A DNA stretch of 64,000 nt from Diorhabda sublineata. Its lineage: Eukaryota; Arthropoda; Insecta; Coleoptera; Chrysomelidae. The translations under genes were made by a program, and so were the position numbers. The notes beneath the pieces are model-generated. The model was not told the origin of the DNA. It saw only the letters and a program-made list of their open reading frames with translations, and searched no databases. This document shows, piece by piece, positions 23,752 to 38,700 of this stretch; within the stretch, counting starts at the first letter, position 1; the number at the start of each line of letters is the position of its first letter. Location: NCBI RefSeq assembly GCF_026230105.1, contig NC_079477.1, forward strand, positions 5,833,001-5,897,000, in the 5' to 3' direction.

Positions 23752-26700
23752 CTACTGTATATCATTTTCTTCTATTTCATCCTCCTCCGCAGATTCCAAA
23801 GTCGAATCTATCGAATTTTCAGTAGAATGTTCTAAAGTTACTTCTGTCATTTGCGTATCTTCTATTATTTCATCGTTCAGTTCGGTAGTATTAAAAAGAT
23901 CCACTAAATGTCTTAACGTCACTGAACTTTTTTCCCATTTTTCCGCATTTGATGTTGTAGCTTGATGAATATTTTCCTCGATGGTGTTTTTTATGAGAAA
24001 TTTGTGAACATATGTTTTTCTACAAATTAAGAAGCAAAATATTTAATATGAATTATAGGAAATATAAAGTGGAACAATCCCATGAAGATTGGAAAAAAAT
24101 GAGATTAGGTATTTTTTTAACCTACTTTGTTTGTCCAATTCGATTAATTCTTCCTATGGCTTGGAGTTCATCTGCAGGATTCAATAGGGGTTCTACTAAA
24201 ATAACATGAGTAGCTTCAATTAAATTTAGACCTTTCGAACCTAAATTAACTGGTAAAAGTAGTACCATGATTTTTTTTAACGGATCCTATAAAAAAAACA
24301 AAAATATATACCAGGACGACTTTTTTAATATAAATTTTCATGATCAAAAGTATTTTTAATTCATTATTGGAAGAACTTGTTACTAATAACACACTATTTA
24401 GACTTTTTTGGTACACGATTTGACTATTTTATACAGAGATCACAATACTCTATAATGTAATTAAGAATAATAGTAAAAACTAGGTAATTTTATATACATC
24501 TCCATCATCAACAAACGAAACGAGTATTCTACCTTAAAATTGACACAAGTGATAAAGCTGCTCAAGTGGTCACCCTATTACGTTAAGGCCAGAGTGGCAT
24601 AACATGAGTTAGTTTGCTGTTTCCAGAGTTTAACGTCGTTACCAAGAGACTCGCGCACATCCTTGATAGATGACTGATTCACATCGCTGTGAAATCGGGC
24701 CCTCACTGGTGTATAAGTTCAACAAGACTTAAGGCAGCTAAGTTTGAGCCAAAAAGGGCAAAGCAGCAGCACATGGAAGCAGAGTGTGTCTGCATGGTAG
24801 GGATATAAGAGAACGAATCAACAGTGTTGCATAAAGGAAACCGTGGCTTTTGGAGAATATTCCTGGATGGTTAGGGAAGCCATTCCAATGGAATCAAAAA
24901 CCGAATTGGTCTTTATCGAAGCTGGCGGTAGAACAGGGGGATTAACGGCGAACCAATATATAGGGATAAATTCCAGCTTCATCGGCTAAAGCTTCATACT
25001 AATGCAGGACAATGCCCGTCCATATACTGTAGGTTCGGTACGGCAGTGTTTACAGGTTGGCGAAATTGTTGCTATACGTACCCTGGACTTAAATTCTATC
25101 GATCATCAAAAATAATTTTTTTGTATAAATTTGTTTATTTTTTGGTTAAATTAAGAAAACAGTCTATGAAAACTGCATATGATTAGTTGTAAAAAGATTA
25201 TATAAGAATGAATGCGTTTAAATCGACCTCTAATCCTTTGAATTAACCTGGATTCGAATTTTGAATTTAACTTGTAATCAACTAAATATTTTACAAATTA
25301 AATTTATGATTATTAATCATAATATGATGCAAAACTTTCTACAAAGAATAATAGTAAAATTCAACTAAAAGTTTCATCGGAAATATATAAATAAATTATT
25401 ATAAAACGTATCTACCATCTCCTTCTAAGCAATTAAGTGTTTTTTAATCATATTCGATCAAAACATTTCTAAATATATCAATCTCACTTTTAGGTCAGAT
25501 AGATATAGATATGTGGCATATTTATTATGTGTGAGTAATCTAAATGGTTTGATGACTTTTGCACACATCAATAATATTTTAATGCTACCCTCAACCAAGT
25601 ATTACAAATAATAAAGTAAATCTCCGTGCGATACTGTTCTTTGTTTTTTCTTTCCATTGTTTGATTCCCATTCTACACAGATCCTCCTCTACTCCTTTTA
25701 ACCACATTATCTTCTGGATCCTATTGAAGCGTTACAAATGTATTGTGTCTTCGCCAGGTTCCCATAAATACATATTATCATTTGTTTTTTATCTTTTTCA
25801 TTATATTTTCCCCTTCAAGTTCCTCCTTTATTTCATAATTCATACGTTATATGTATTCATTTTCATCAATCTTGATTGGTTCTAAATATGGTTACTTTAC
25901 ACTATTATTAACTCCTTTTCTCTTTTCGTTATTATCATAGTTTCTGCGCTAGTATCGGTGTTTTTTTTGTTTTACTTATGATCTTCTGTCCTATTATTTG
26001 TTAATCTTATTCTCAGATATTTGTACTTCATCAAATTAATAATTCTCCTTCTTTGAATTGCTTGTCACACCTCAAAATTCTCGTATCATTTGTATTTATT
26101 TTAAAACTCATTTCTTCTTTTTGTAATTAGGACTATGTCGTCTGCTTATGCTATCATTTGACCTCCGCTGTTTCTTAAGTTCCATTTATTTATATTTCTT
26201 ACAAATTACTCCTGTCTTACTTCTTTAGTAATTTCGAAGTCTTCATTTTCTCTTTTGCTGGTCAGTACACTTGTTTTTAATTCTTTCTTAGTCATTAAGA
26301 TGAGTCTTCTCAATTTCGTTTCTATCCCTCAATCTTTCATATTCTTCATTTTCTTATTTATTGAGTTGAAACCTAGTTGAGAATCTATAAACAGTATTTC
26401 TATGTTCATCTGTTTTTCCATTATGAATATATTGCATCTTCTGTGGACTTGATCTTGATAAAAACCACATTGGTCTTTCCTTACAGTTACAAAGCGTCTA
26501 TCTATTATAGTTGAAATAATTTTGAAAGATACTTTTTAAAACGTAAGTCCACTATAGTGTTGGCACTGTTGTTGATTTCCTTTTTTGTGTACTGTAACTT
26601 TTTCTCCCTTTTTTCCATACTTCTGTTATCTTTTCTTATCTCCATATATTTTATATCAATTTATATAATCGTTTACGTACGTAATTCCCACCATGTTTTA

Positions 26701-29700
26701 TCAGTTTTATTTATTTCATATTTGTCAGGTGTTCTCCCATTCTTACCCTTTCTAATCACTTTTATTACTTCATCTTTTGTTGATTCCTCTGTTAATTATT
26801 TCTCATTTTCTTCCAATACCTCAGTAAAATCTATATTTTCCGTTAAAAGATATTGCAAATTTTCCTTTTAGATATCTTTAAACTAGTTTTCCTCTTCTGC
26901 CACTCTCCACTTTTATTTTCAATTCCTCTTATGTCTGTGTTTTATGTGTTTATGTAATTTATTTTCCTATAAAATGCTTTTGTGTTATTATTCATTTTCA
27001 TGTTCCTTATTTTGTCATCTACTGTCTTTTTATTTTTCTAATTGTTTTATTGTATTTTTCTTGCCTTTTTGAATTTTTTTCCAATTTGGGTTATTCTCAT
27101 TTTTAATCTCAATCTTAACACCCGTTTATTTTTACATCTTAATGGCGTTTCTCATTGTACTACTCTTTTGTTGATCCTTTTTATTATTTTCATAATTGTT
27201 TCTTTGTTACTTTCTGTAGATCTTTTTAAATATTTTTTTTCCATTCTTCCTCTAAATTTTCATTTCGTGTGGATTTAAAATATCCTCTACTTTCTCCACG
27301 TATTCTATTCTTTCTTATTTAATAACTCTCCTGTATTCTATTTTGTACACCTATTTATTTTTACATTGTTGTATAGTGTTAGTTACAAATTTGTTAATTT
27401 GTAAACAACTTGTTAGGACAAACTGTTTCAATTTTTTTATTATTAATAAAAATAGTTTTCCATTATGAACAGTTCATCCTTCCACGTACCTAATTCATGT
27501 TTGGAAAATTTTTTTATACAAATAAAAAAATTTCCTATTTTATCATAATATGTACCATGCGCCATCTTTTTCTACAAAAATTTTTTCGTGATACTGCAAC
27601 AAATACTCACGAATCCCTTTTTAGTAATTGACAACATTTTATTGTGGTGCAATCACAAATTGTATAAATCAAATTAATTTTTTTTACAATTGGAACATAA
27701 AACTTTCATATGTCATAAAAATTTATCAATAAAAAGCAATATTTGGATTAGGTGAATTTTTTTCGCGATGTTTAGAAAACTACTGGGAATTTTTTTCTTT
27801 TTCACAATATCTAGTGAAGTTATTTCGCGCATTCCCAATGATGATAGGTTATTAAAAATCGAATTTCGACAACTTCTACCAGATAAGGAAGAATATATAG
27901 TCCTCGACAAAAACGTAATCCATAAAAAGTTAAGAACATTAGAAATGGGAGAAGCAATTCCATACGAACTTGAAAATTTAGAAAATGAAGAAGATGAATA
28001 TACAATAAAATCAGCGATGGATATATTCAAACAGTACACTTGTATACGGTAAAGCACCATTTATATTTTAAAATATTTTATTTTTTTTTCTGGTGGATGA
28101 AGTTTATTACCCACGAAGTGTTGGACTCGTAAGTTTATCACTTCACCTACCATGTAAAATCTCCACCTCTTCTTCCAAAGACCAACCTGCAACTGTTAAA
28201 CGCATAACTTCTAAATGAGTTCCCCCTTTGTCTCGCTTAAATCGTTGCCTGGATAAGCAGACGCCCTGATTGTATTGTGATCATGATAGTGTCCGCAGAT
28301 GTGCAACTCCTCTCTATTCACCTTCCATCGTTCACGGTAGAAAAACATATGTAGAACATCATCTTCCACTCCATTACAGTCGGAGCAATTGGGCCAATTC
28401 CCCTTGCCCGTCTTGTGCAAGTAACGCGAAAAATACCCATTTCCAGCTAGAAGTTAAGTGTGAGGTAATATCCAGCTTTACCATGATGCCTTTTTATTAA
28501 AGATTGCACTTGGCATTTATCGCTTCGTTAATATTCCTTTTTGATTTTGTTCCCAAGGATTTTGACTTTCTTCTATCATGCGAATTTTTTCCTTTGTGTT
28601 ATTCTTACTCCAAATATCTCCGTTTTAGTCATTATGGCTGGTTCCGAGATTGTCCGATAAGTTGAAGTCGCTCTTCTCTACACCTGTGCTAATATTTTTT
28701 GACACTTTGCTCCTCAGAAACCACCTCTTACTCGACGTCGGTCCACCAACGTTTTCCATCAACTTGTTTGGTACGGAAACACTCGTTGCGGCTTTGCTAA
28801 CTGCAATTCTGCTCGACAAACAGTGAGTGCCTTGTGGTATGGAGACTTGTCTTTTGATCCGAAAAAACATAACCAAATGTTTACCAGAGAGATGCATTTC
28901 GAGTTAGCCAATGATTGGCAAACGTTGATTACCAATTCGAATGTGATGTCTGTCTCCATCATGCTATGCATTTGATCTATTGGTTTGTCACTGGTAGAAT
29001 CTTAGATGACCTGATTTTATTATGATACTTAAACGTTCTTTGTGTACAGTTATATGTGAAATTTTTAGACTCGGTGGTTTCCACACATTGAAGTGGATAA
29101 CTATTATTCCTTGTTCATTTTTGTTAATTTAAAATACATTTTAGTCTCGACGTTAACAAAAGGTGGTTTCGGAAACTCATTTAGTTAAGATATTTTTTTC
29201 CCTTAACTGGCTATCAAAGTCTATATCCCCAAAACAAGACTCTTAAGTAACTGTATTTGGGTCTTAATTGGAACATTTAATTACTCATGAAGTTAAAAAT
29301 GCTATGATGGATTGTTAAAGGTGAATGAATCAACTGATTGATATTCTCCATGATCGTGGATAAACCAAGCAGTTTTTATCGTACCTTAGAGAAGACAATA
29401 AGTTAACTTAACTTAACGTTACGGTTAAGCGTCTAAGATCTCTCCTGAGATTTCTATGAAATTCTGTATAATTTAGTTCATTTTCGAAATTTTTCTTGTT
29501 GATTTAATTGCTAGGAAATGTTGGATTGTTTTGAGTGTTTCTCATTTGACTCATGTATTTTCATCAGAACCATACAGCTAATAGAGTGAGTTATGTAGAT
29601 AATTTTTAATTACAAGAACTGTTATTATTTAAGGAATAAGTTGTATTTTGTTCAGGTTGTACTATTAATCTATTTTGAACAAGGGAGTTATCAAAAGTTT

Positions 29701-32700
29701 TTTCTTAGTTTCAGATCCAGAACTGATTCGGACCAAGAATATTTATTTATTAGTGGCAACTCGAGTGAATGTAGTACATCCTCTAAAAATGAATTTGTGC
29801 TGATTGAATTAGCTCCTGATTGTTTGCTCAGAGTTGGTACCACATTACATGAATTTATGCATGCAATGGGATTCGCACATGAACATATGAGACCCGACAG
29901 AGAGGAATACATTAATATACTTTCAGAAAATATCCAAAATGGTAATGATCCCAAATTTTATTTTTTATATACTCTGGGTAAAAATGGTTCTGATATTATG
30001 AAATAACTAGTTCAGGTCTAAAATTTAGAACTATGAATTTCATATTATATGCGAAAAAGACAAGTAGCTCATTTGTTTTAAATATAAATCATTTAAATTC
30101 ATAGGTTATGAAGACCAATTTGAAATATTAACAGAATACGACACATTAGGTCTACCATACGATTTTGATTCTGTACTTCATTATTCTCCATGGGCCTTTC
30201 AATCGAATGATGCACCTACCATCGAAGCCAAGGTAAGAAAAAGTAGAATCCGATGATTTGGTAGATGCATCACAACAGTAGAATTATGCACCAAACCAGT
30301 AGATGTCTTTATATATTTTATTCCATCAATCAGCTGCTTTCTATTTTTCGTACTTAATTGTATTATTTCATTTGTTTATTGACATTCTTCTGAATTATGT
30401 CGATATCAAAAATCAGGGAGCCTGGTTCTTCCTAATCAAGTAGCAAATCTTCCCCAAACGATTTCAAAAAACTAAACATGGTAAAAAACTTTCCCACTGA
30501 TATGAACAAAGACAGAAAAAGGTAATGCATTATCCCCACTTTCAACAGAAATATAGCTGAATGGTAAGCAAATGTTTAAAAAACCACCACATAAGCTGGC
30601 GCTGGTTCCGAGTCATACATAAATCGATAAAACTACCAGAAAAGGAACATGAACACTGGAGATGCTTCCCAAAACACATGATAAGGTCAGGGCAATGAGA
30701 AATTGTGATGAGTAAATTCTGTTGGGTAGGAGGAGGAAGTAACTCCTATTCACCTCCAGCACAGACATTGGAGTTTTTTAGAAGTTGTAGATGTAGAAAA
30801 TAACTCTGATGAGAAGCACAATAAACTATGAGGTTACACTGTAGATATTTACCAAAAATTGGTTTTAGTAATTACTGAATGGGACAGTTCCATCTTTTAT
30901 GATGAAAACACTTTATCCAATTGCCCTTAAGCACGCACAAGAATTAAATGTTACCTAATTGTTACTGAAATAAGTATTGATCTACCTCTCCACCTCTAAA
31001 GCTTGAAATGATTAGTTTTAGTAGCTACAGAAGCTTTTATCACCTTTATTTTTTTTCCAATTCTAGGAGAATTACATAGAATTCCAAGAGAGAATGGGAC
31101 AAAGAGTAGGATTTAGTAAAGGAGATATTACAAAAATCAATGTCAAATTGTGTCCAGAGAAAAGCGAGCAATTCCACTTAAGTGAAGACTTTTTGTACGC
31201 TAAGACACCAATACCAATATCAAATAATAGTATTTACTAACAAGAAAATTATTAATTCAAATAGAAATAACTTTGGACACTTGTGTTTACTTACCTTGAA
31301 ATTTGTAATTTTAGTATCCAAAGTACCGTTATTCGCTAACTCACAGGAAATATTGTTCTTAATCAGCGCCTCTTTCAAACACTTCAACACAGTAAACCAA
31401 GAAGAAAATAGCAAAACCTTAACATCAGTATCGTCTCTTTTTAAATCCAGTAACACTTTTATGACACCCTCTATTTTCGTGGAATAATTACCCTTAATTT
31501 TTTTACAATCGTCATCTGTTACAGTAGTCCCAGCTTTAATGTAAGAAATTTCTTGATATTTTTGTTTATTTCTACATACTGAACATTGTATGTGGTCACC
31601 GGCGGTCTGAAATAAAACCAATCAACTGAAAAATGTATTTTGATTAAGAGGAAGCCTTGAAACACCAAAATCCTAATTGAATGGATCTTAAAAGATTTAT
31701 GGGAATTAAAATCAATTCATAAAAGCTTGTTATAGAAATTCTCTCCAACAAATCATTGAAAATATAAGTAAATAAAAAAAGGGTTGTACAAAAGTACTAT
31801 ATTCAAATGTATATTGAAAGTAAAAAAATAAACAAAAAACTTGGATCCTACGTACATGTATATATGTACATACATGTTAACACTGGATTTTCCAGTATCG
31901 TAGCGAGAAAGGGGTACACAAAGATCCTTTGGGTCGTCGCAGTATATACGTAACCCAAAGGATCTTTGTGTACCCCTTTCTCGCTACGATACTGGAAAAT
32001 CCAGTGTTAACAGCTGATCCATTAATCCCACTCCTTTTAAAAAGTTTAGAAGTTCTCACATAGCTGTTCTAATTATAAAAATAAATTTCTTTAATTTCTT
32101 ATTTCTTAAGCCTTTTGATATATTAATGCATCCAAATGTTCTTGATTTTAGGTCTCTTCTGTTTTAAAATAGTTTTTTTTGATAATTTTTAAAAGATAAA
32201 TTTTGACGTTTCTACTTTTCTTTAAGTCTTTATGAAAATATTATCAAAAAAAAACAATTTTAAAACAGACGAGACCTAAAATCAACAACATTTAGATTCA
32301 TTATTATAAAAATATTAACTACCCAGGTCGAGTTGATGGACCATCCACCTTAGAAACTTGATTTTGAGACCAATGACTTTTTTGTCCCAGCACATTGAAA
32401 ACAAACTGCGAGGTCAACGATTTTCTAGATATTTCTTAGTAGTTTGCATTAGACCTTGTAGTGGAAAAAGCTCTTCTCGAATTGGTTCACAATCATGAAA
32501 AATATTTTAGAAAACAATAATGTAGATTTATGTACATGGTCCGATCAACATCACCTTTTTGTATAGTTGTGTCCTCTTTGAACTATGTCACAGAGTGAAT
32601 TCTTAAAGCATCCTTTTGCGTAGATGACTATGAAAGTAGAAAATAAACAAAAAAACTTGGGTTCTAATTGAGCTGGTGTACAAGATAGACAAGCATTTTT

Positions 32701-35700
32701 TTAAATTATGATTCCATAATCTACAGTGTATCTATATCTCATTTCATAGGGTGCCTTTTAGTCTTGAAGTATGTCCAATAAATTTCTACTTCAATTCTTT
32801 AACCAGTATAGGAACATACCTCAATTTTCTTCCTTTTTGTGTCCACCAGTTTGTTATTTGACTTTTGTGTACAATTATTATTAATATTACCTTATATATT
32901 TCATTGATTTCTCATATTGTTGCATTCATCTTTTTCTCCTCTATCGATTAAGAGATTTGTTTCTTGGGACATATACTTTGTTCTTATACATACTATTTGA
33001 TTTTCCATTAAAAGTAGTATTTCAATCAACAACATATATGTTTCTTTGATGTGTAGATTTTCACCTTTGGCGTGTTCATTTCCTTTATTTATCCTCTAGT
33101 AGATTCTCCATTTTGCAAATTTCTTTTCTTTTATTTCCTCTTTACACTTTTCTTTTCATTATATTCATTTTCTATACATTACATAATTTGATTCATTCTA
33201 AATATGTAAGATAAAAGAAGTACAAACTATTGGAACGATAGGAGAAAGATAAAACAAAATGGAAATTAAAAAAACATAAAATTAAACATTAGAAAAGAAG
33301 TTTCAAAAAAATTACAATAGAAAAAAGAATAAACAGCTGTGTTGGTATATGTATATGTTAAAATGGAGACAGATAGGCAATAAGAAAAATAGTGGAGGCT
33401 AAAAATCTCATAAAAACCAAAAAGCGAACAACAAAAAATTAAATAGACCAAATAAAGGAACTGAGAACAAAAGTAGGAAAAACTTAAGAGAAATTAATGA
33501 AGATGGTAAAAAACAGCTTAAGAAATAAGTACAAGAGTGATCATCCAATACATAAGAAAGTAAAATGAAGAAAGCACACATTCAGTTTTTCAATGAGAAT
33601 ATGAAGCTTCTGAAAAACAAACTAATAACAAGAAAAATGTAGTTGAAAATCTATACGTCTCTAATAAGACCAAGCATAACTTATAGCAGTGGGTAAGGGT
33701 AAGAAACATCAAGAATATTTGAGAGAAAGATTAGATGGAGGAATGAGAATGAACGAATCAGACTAAAGAATCCGAAATAATAGAGAACTCGATGAAATAC
33801 TAGGCAATGAAAACGTCGTTTGATTCACCATTAAAGTCCAGAAGTTGAGATGATTTGACCACATTGAAAGAATGGAGGACAAGCGAATGTCTAAGTGAAT
33901 ATAGAATAGAGAAAGAGGTACACACCGTATCAGTTCGCAAAAATAATGAATGTGACAGGATGGGGAACGTTGGTGAAGCCAAGGCTCACATCAAGATGTA
34001 GTGCCAATTGCCAACGTAATGAGAATATTGAAAAAAATCTTACCTGCTCCAAAAGTACTTGTATACATTCTAAACAGTAGCTATGCCCGCACAATAAAAT
34101 GCTCCAATGCTGTTCAAGTGTATTTTTACAAATTGGACAAGGGTCCGGACTTTGACCTTCATACTGTTGTTTTCTTAATGTTTCTAGATAGCTCTGAGTA
34201 CCTAGCAGCTTTTCCAGTTTTGCTGTGTTTTGTCTAACTTCATTTTCCAATAAACACATTTGATAATCCAACTAATAAAAAAAAATTATGCAGTACACCT
34301 GATAAGCTATTAATGTCAAATCAAATATGGAATTTTGACTCAATTTGAATTTTTGCAACTATTGGCTATATTAAAACTGAACACGCTGTTTGAAAGAGTT
34401 TTAGTAACAAAGTTATAGTCTTCAGAAACAGATGGTCAAATTGTTTAGCATCAGATTCTGAAGATGAAAACTTGGTCGTCAAAGTGCAATTCAGAAAGTG
34501 TTGTTTTAGCATCAAATATGGTACTAAATAGTATTAAAAGATGGCACACTTAGATGGAAGAACTTTTCTTTCCTTATTAACATTGATGAAGTCAGATTTC
34601 TGATGACATCTAAACAGATAGTTTATGTAGTGAAACTTACTTCATGGACACTTAACAAATTTATAGTTTCATGTTTGTTTTCTAACTCATACGTTAGGTT
34701 TTTCAACGTTTTATCAGTTTTCTGTATTTCCTTATCTGTTTTTAATTGTAATCTAACTTTGCATATATCTAATTCATCTCTAGCGCAAATTTGCTGATCA
34801 AGAAACGTCCAAAGTCTTCTCAACTCCTAAAAATCGAATTTAGTATGAATTTTATACAATAAAAATATATTCATGATTAAAAGTTACTTTAAATTCCTTT
34901 TTTAAATTTTCTATTATGTTAATATGAAGTTCTCCATCTTTAACATATTCTGTTTTGGCATGTTTTGTTCTTAAGGCACTATGAATAGCTAAAACAGAAA
35001 TAAAAATTTCATAAAAAACTGATAATTTAAAAACTAGTTTATCCAAGTCATAAAGAAAATAAATCGTTTGAAAAATCTATAAAATTTGACAATAACACAC
35101 CTCTAAATACCAACTCTTGCAACGTAGGTTTCCAACTGCCTACCAGCGACATTTCTTCAAATGTTTTCTCCCTTTTAGTCATACAAAACAACTTTATTTC
35201 ATATTTCTTCAAATGATCGTTGGCTACACACACTGAACACTTGTTTGCTTGTCTGCTTTTTTTCTGGGGCCTCAAATGACAATTCATAGCTTGCGTTACA
35301 AGATCTTGTTTGATAATTATTTTATGGACGCTTTCCGGTTGGTTATCATACAGAAGTTCAACAGCTTCAAATAATTTAGATCTCAATTCAAATATTTCGT
35401 CATCCCATACACACATTGATCGAAGTAGCTGCCTTTCATCAGTATTCCTGCGCAAAAATAATGAAAGTATATCAGTATTCAAATAACGTACAATATTGGG
35501 AAAAATTGATCCCCCCTACTTATTTGGAATTTTATTAGCATCGAAATCGATCAATATCAAACTAAGAGCATGGAGGTGTAAGTTTGGTTCACAAAAAAGA
35601 GAATGAGAATTTATTGTATTAAAAACATTTACCGTTACACCATCGAGTACCATACTACTTAGAAAGTCTCAAGAAACATTGTGCACAATAGATCTGGAGC

Positions 35701-38700
35701 TTCACGCGAGTGCAAAAATTAATTAGATTTTGTGTTGCTTTTCGTCTTATATAACAGATGATTTGGTAAATGATGAAATTGCAATAAAATCTGAGAAATA
35801 TATGCCACTCAGAGACCAACAGATATAGAATAGAAGTTGGAGCTCTTATTGGGATTTTCACGTTTTCTGCAGCAATGAAGCCATCAAAGAAGATATTTGA
35901 TACTAATTCAAACTATCCTTTAGGATTCGATTAGACAGATTTTGAAGTGGTAGATCGAGTTGATACTTGAGACTGAAGAAATAAAAGCTGCAGGTTATCA
36001 TATAGTTAAAAAAAGGAAAATTTGTGCCATATGCTCGTTAGAAAAACTAAAAATGAGGAAAAGCAGTTGCCACAAATGCACTAAATCATTGTGTGGTGAA
36101 CACGAACTTGATATATGTCTCAAATGTTTTGATTCATTGTTTTTTCAAAAACTGTAAACTTTTTTATTAACTCTATGTGTGTATTTTGTTACTAATTCTT
36201 TTAAAAGTTTTCTGTTATATAATAATAATAATAAAAATTAGTATTTCATTCAATAAAAAATCTAAGTCGTAGTCGGAACGTCCAGGGTTAGCAATAAGCG
36301 TTGGAAAAAAATTTATTCTTCTAAAGTTAATCCTACCCAAGTTTAATCATGCTTTTCCTAGTCAAATAGATTTACGAGTCAATCATAATGTTGATAATTT
36401 TGTTGTAAATGGTCTTGATTTTAGGTCTCTTCTAATTATTAATGGATTTTTTAATAAATATTTCTATTTGATAAAAAAATTATTTACTGACAAATCCATT
36501 AATAATGCAAAGAGATTTGAAATTAAGATCATTTATTAACAAAAGTTTACAAAAAAGTATAAAATTTAAGTAATAAGAAATTAAAAGTCATATTTTGATA
36601 TTAATTAGGTATCTGTCAAAAATGCGATAAAAGCTGCTGAGATAAAAGAGATAAAATGGGAAGGAGTAAAAGAGGAAAAAGAGAAAGGCAATGAGAGAAA
36701 AAGTATATGTTATGACCATCAATCAAACAGTCATACACGTCACCGTGAACTGGCTAAAAGAATTGAATAAAAATAAATGCAAGTATTGATAGATGAAATA
36801 CCAACCTCAAATTATTCGGCACACCCGCATTTTCACATGCCATGTGGATTTTATTAAGAAGTTCATTATAATGACCATTCAAAAATAGCCAATCCAAACC
36901 ATCTGAATACCACTGACCATCTTTCAGAGAAAACTGGTTTTGCATTTTTTCTATTTCCAACATAATGGCACTGAAGCTATCAAAAGCACTGGTAGACTAC
37001 AAAAAAACATTTTTTTAATAAACCTATCTTGTACTTTTAATAAACCTAAATGAAACTGAATAGAGTGTAGAAAGTATCCCGAATTATGAAATAAAATACA
37101 TAACAAGACGTTATATTTTTAAATTAATACTTACATCACTGATAAACTTTTCCATATACTTTCTTTCCAATTCAATACAATCAGTTTTCAAGTTTTCATC
37201 CCTTAAAGTTGGTTGTTCTGGAGGATAAATACTTATTATTTCTGCTAAATTATACAAAGTATGTATAACTTGTGGTTTATCAATTGTTAATTTTGCTTCA
37301 CATTTATCACCAGAAAATCTGGCTACTAATTGAAGCACTTGTCTATAATTGTTGATAGCTTCTTGATGGGAGTTTTCCAAAATGTGGATTCCAGCTAAAC
37401 CTATAATTATATAAACAGACAATGATTTCAAATGTTAAAAGGCAGACCCCTCTATAGTGAATAAATTCCCAAAGCTGGCTTCAATATAACATCATTTCAA
37501 AACATACCACTGGCTAATTTAACTAGTAAATTGCCCCATTTCTTGGTATATGATAGACAAGTATAATGGAACACTTGGAACAATTTAAACAAAAAATGAA
37601 AGTACATAAGCATAATTAAAATGCTTACCGTTATAGGCTGAGATGATCAACCTCAGACAATCTTCACTATCGTTCGTATTTTTTAAAATAAGTGCATTTA
37701 AAAGGTCTTTCATCGATGTAACTTGTTTTTTTGTGGCTAAATATCTTCCTCGTACAGTATTTGGATGTGTACAAGCATGTCTTAACGTTAATAAAGGTGC
37801 CAATAACTTAAAAAGTTCAGATCTACATTATAATTGTTAATTCAATAATATGAGAATATTTTAAAACAATACGACTGAGAAAGATTCCAAATGTATAGGA
37901 TACACATGAAAAATCTAACTGCAGCAGAAACAAAATCATACTATAAAAACGATCAAACCTCATCTCCTGTTTCACGGTTTTCTTCGAAATTAATAGGATT
38001 TGACCTTTTTATAAATAAGAACTTTATGGAATATGAATTAATTAGATGATTTTGGAAATTCTTTTGCCCCCAAAAAAATGTTTTAAGGTTTCAAAAAATA
38101 ATTGAAAAGTAGATAAATGAGCATCACAGAATTTAAATTGGAGATTTTGAAAATTTTTCAAAGCAAACATATTTAACTGGTGGTCAGTCTTCTGACAGGT
38201 CACTGCTCTGTCAAATACCAACTCAAGATGTTAGGCAGGCCAAAGACGAAGATATTTGCAGATTCTGCAAGCAAACCTTAGGGATGGTAGAGCGTATATA
38301 AATGGCCTTATGTACCTTGAAGAAATAGTGTTAACACCTTGGGAAATGTCCAGAAAAATAACCGCCCCTGGAAGGACTCTACTTATTTTGGAGGCATATC
38401 AGTGAGATCCAAAGTTATGCACAAAATATCTTTTTAGATAAAGGTTCAAAGTGGCTGGAAAACCAAAACGACTCCCTAATTCAATCACATTTAGGCTTTT
38501 AATCAGTACGATCAAATAAAGTTCGGCCATTTTTAGGCTTCTTCATTATGTTCAACGCCTAATTAGAAAACGTCATAGTTAATCAGCATATAAAATTAGA
38601 ATAGATAAAATCACAAGTAAAGTAAAATCAAAGTTTAAGCATTAAATGCATTAATCTGACATCAGTTTGTTTTTTTTAATATAAACTGACTATTAAATAA

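Noticed and set aside
26557..27278. Plus-strand Phe/Ser/Leu-rich ORFs that look like membrane proteins
   Set aside because: Low-complexity pyrimidine-rich antisense of a decayed reverse transcriptase on the minus strand.
28270..28500. Plus-strand ORF in the astacin intron
   Set aside because: Antisense of the non-LTR zinc-knuckle fragment on the minus strand.
28600..28980. Coding-looking stretch (plus strand, RNHLLLDVGPPTFSINLFG) in the astacin intron
   Set aside because: Could be another retroelement piece, but I could not match it to any family or find consistent frame.
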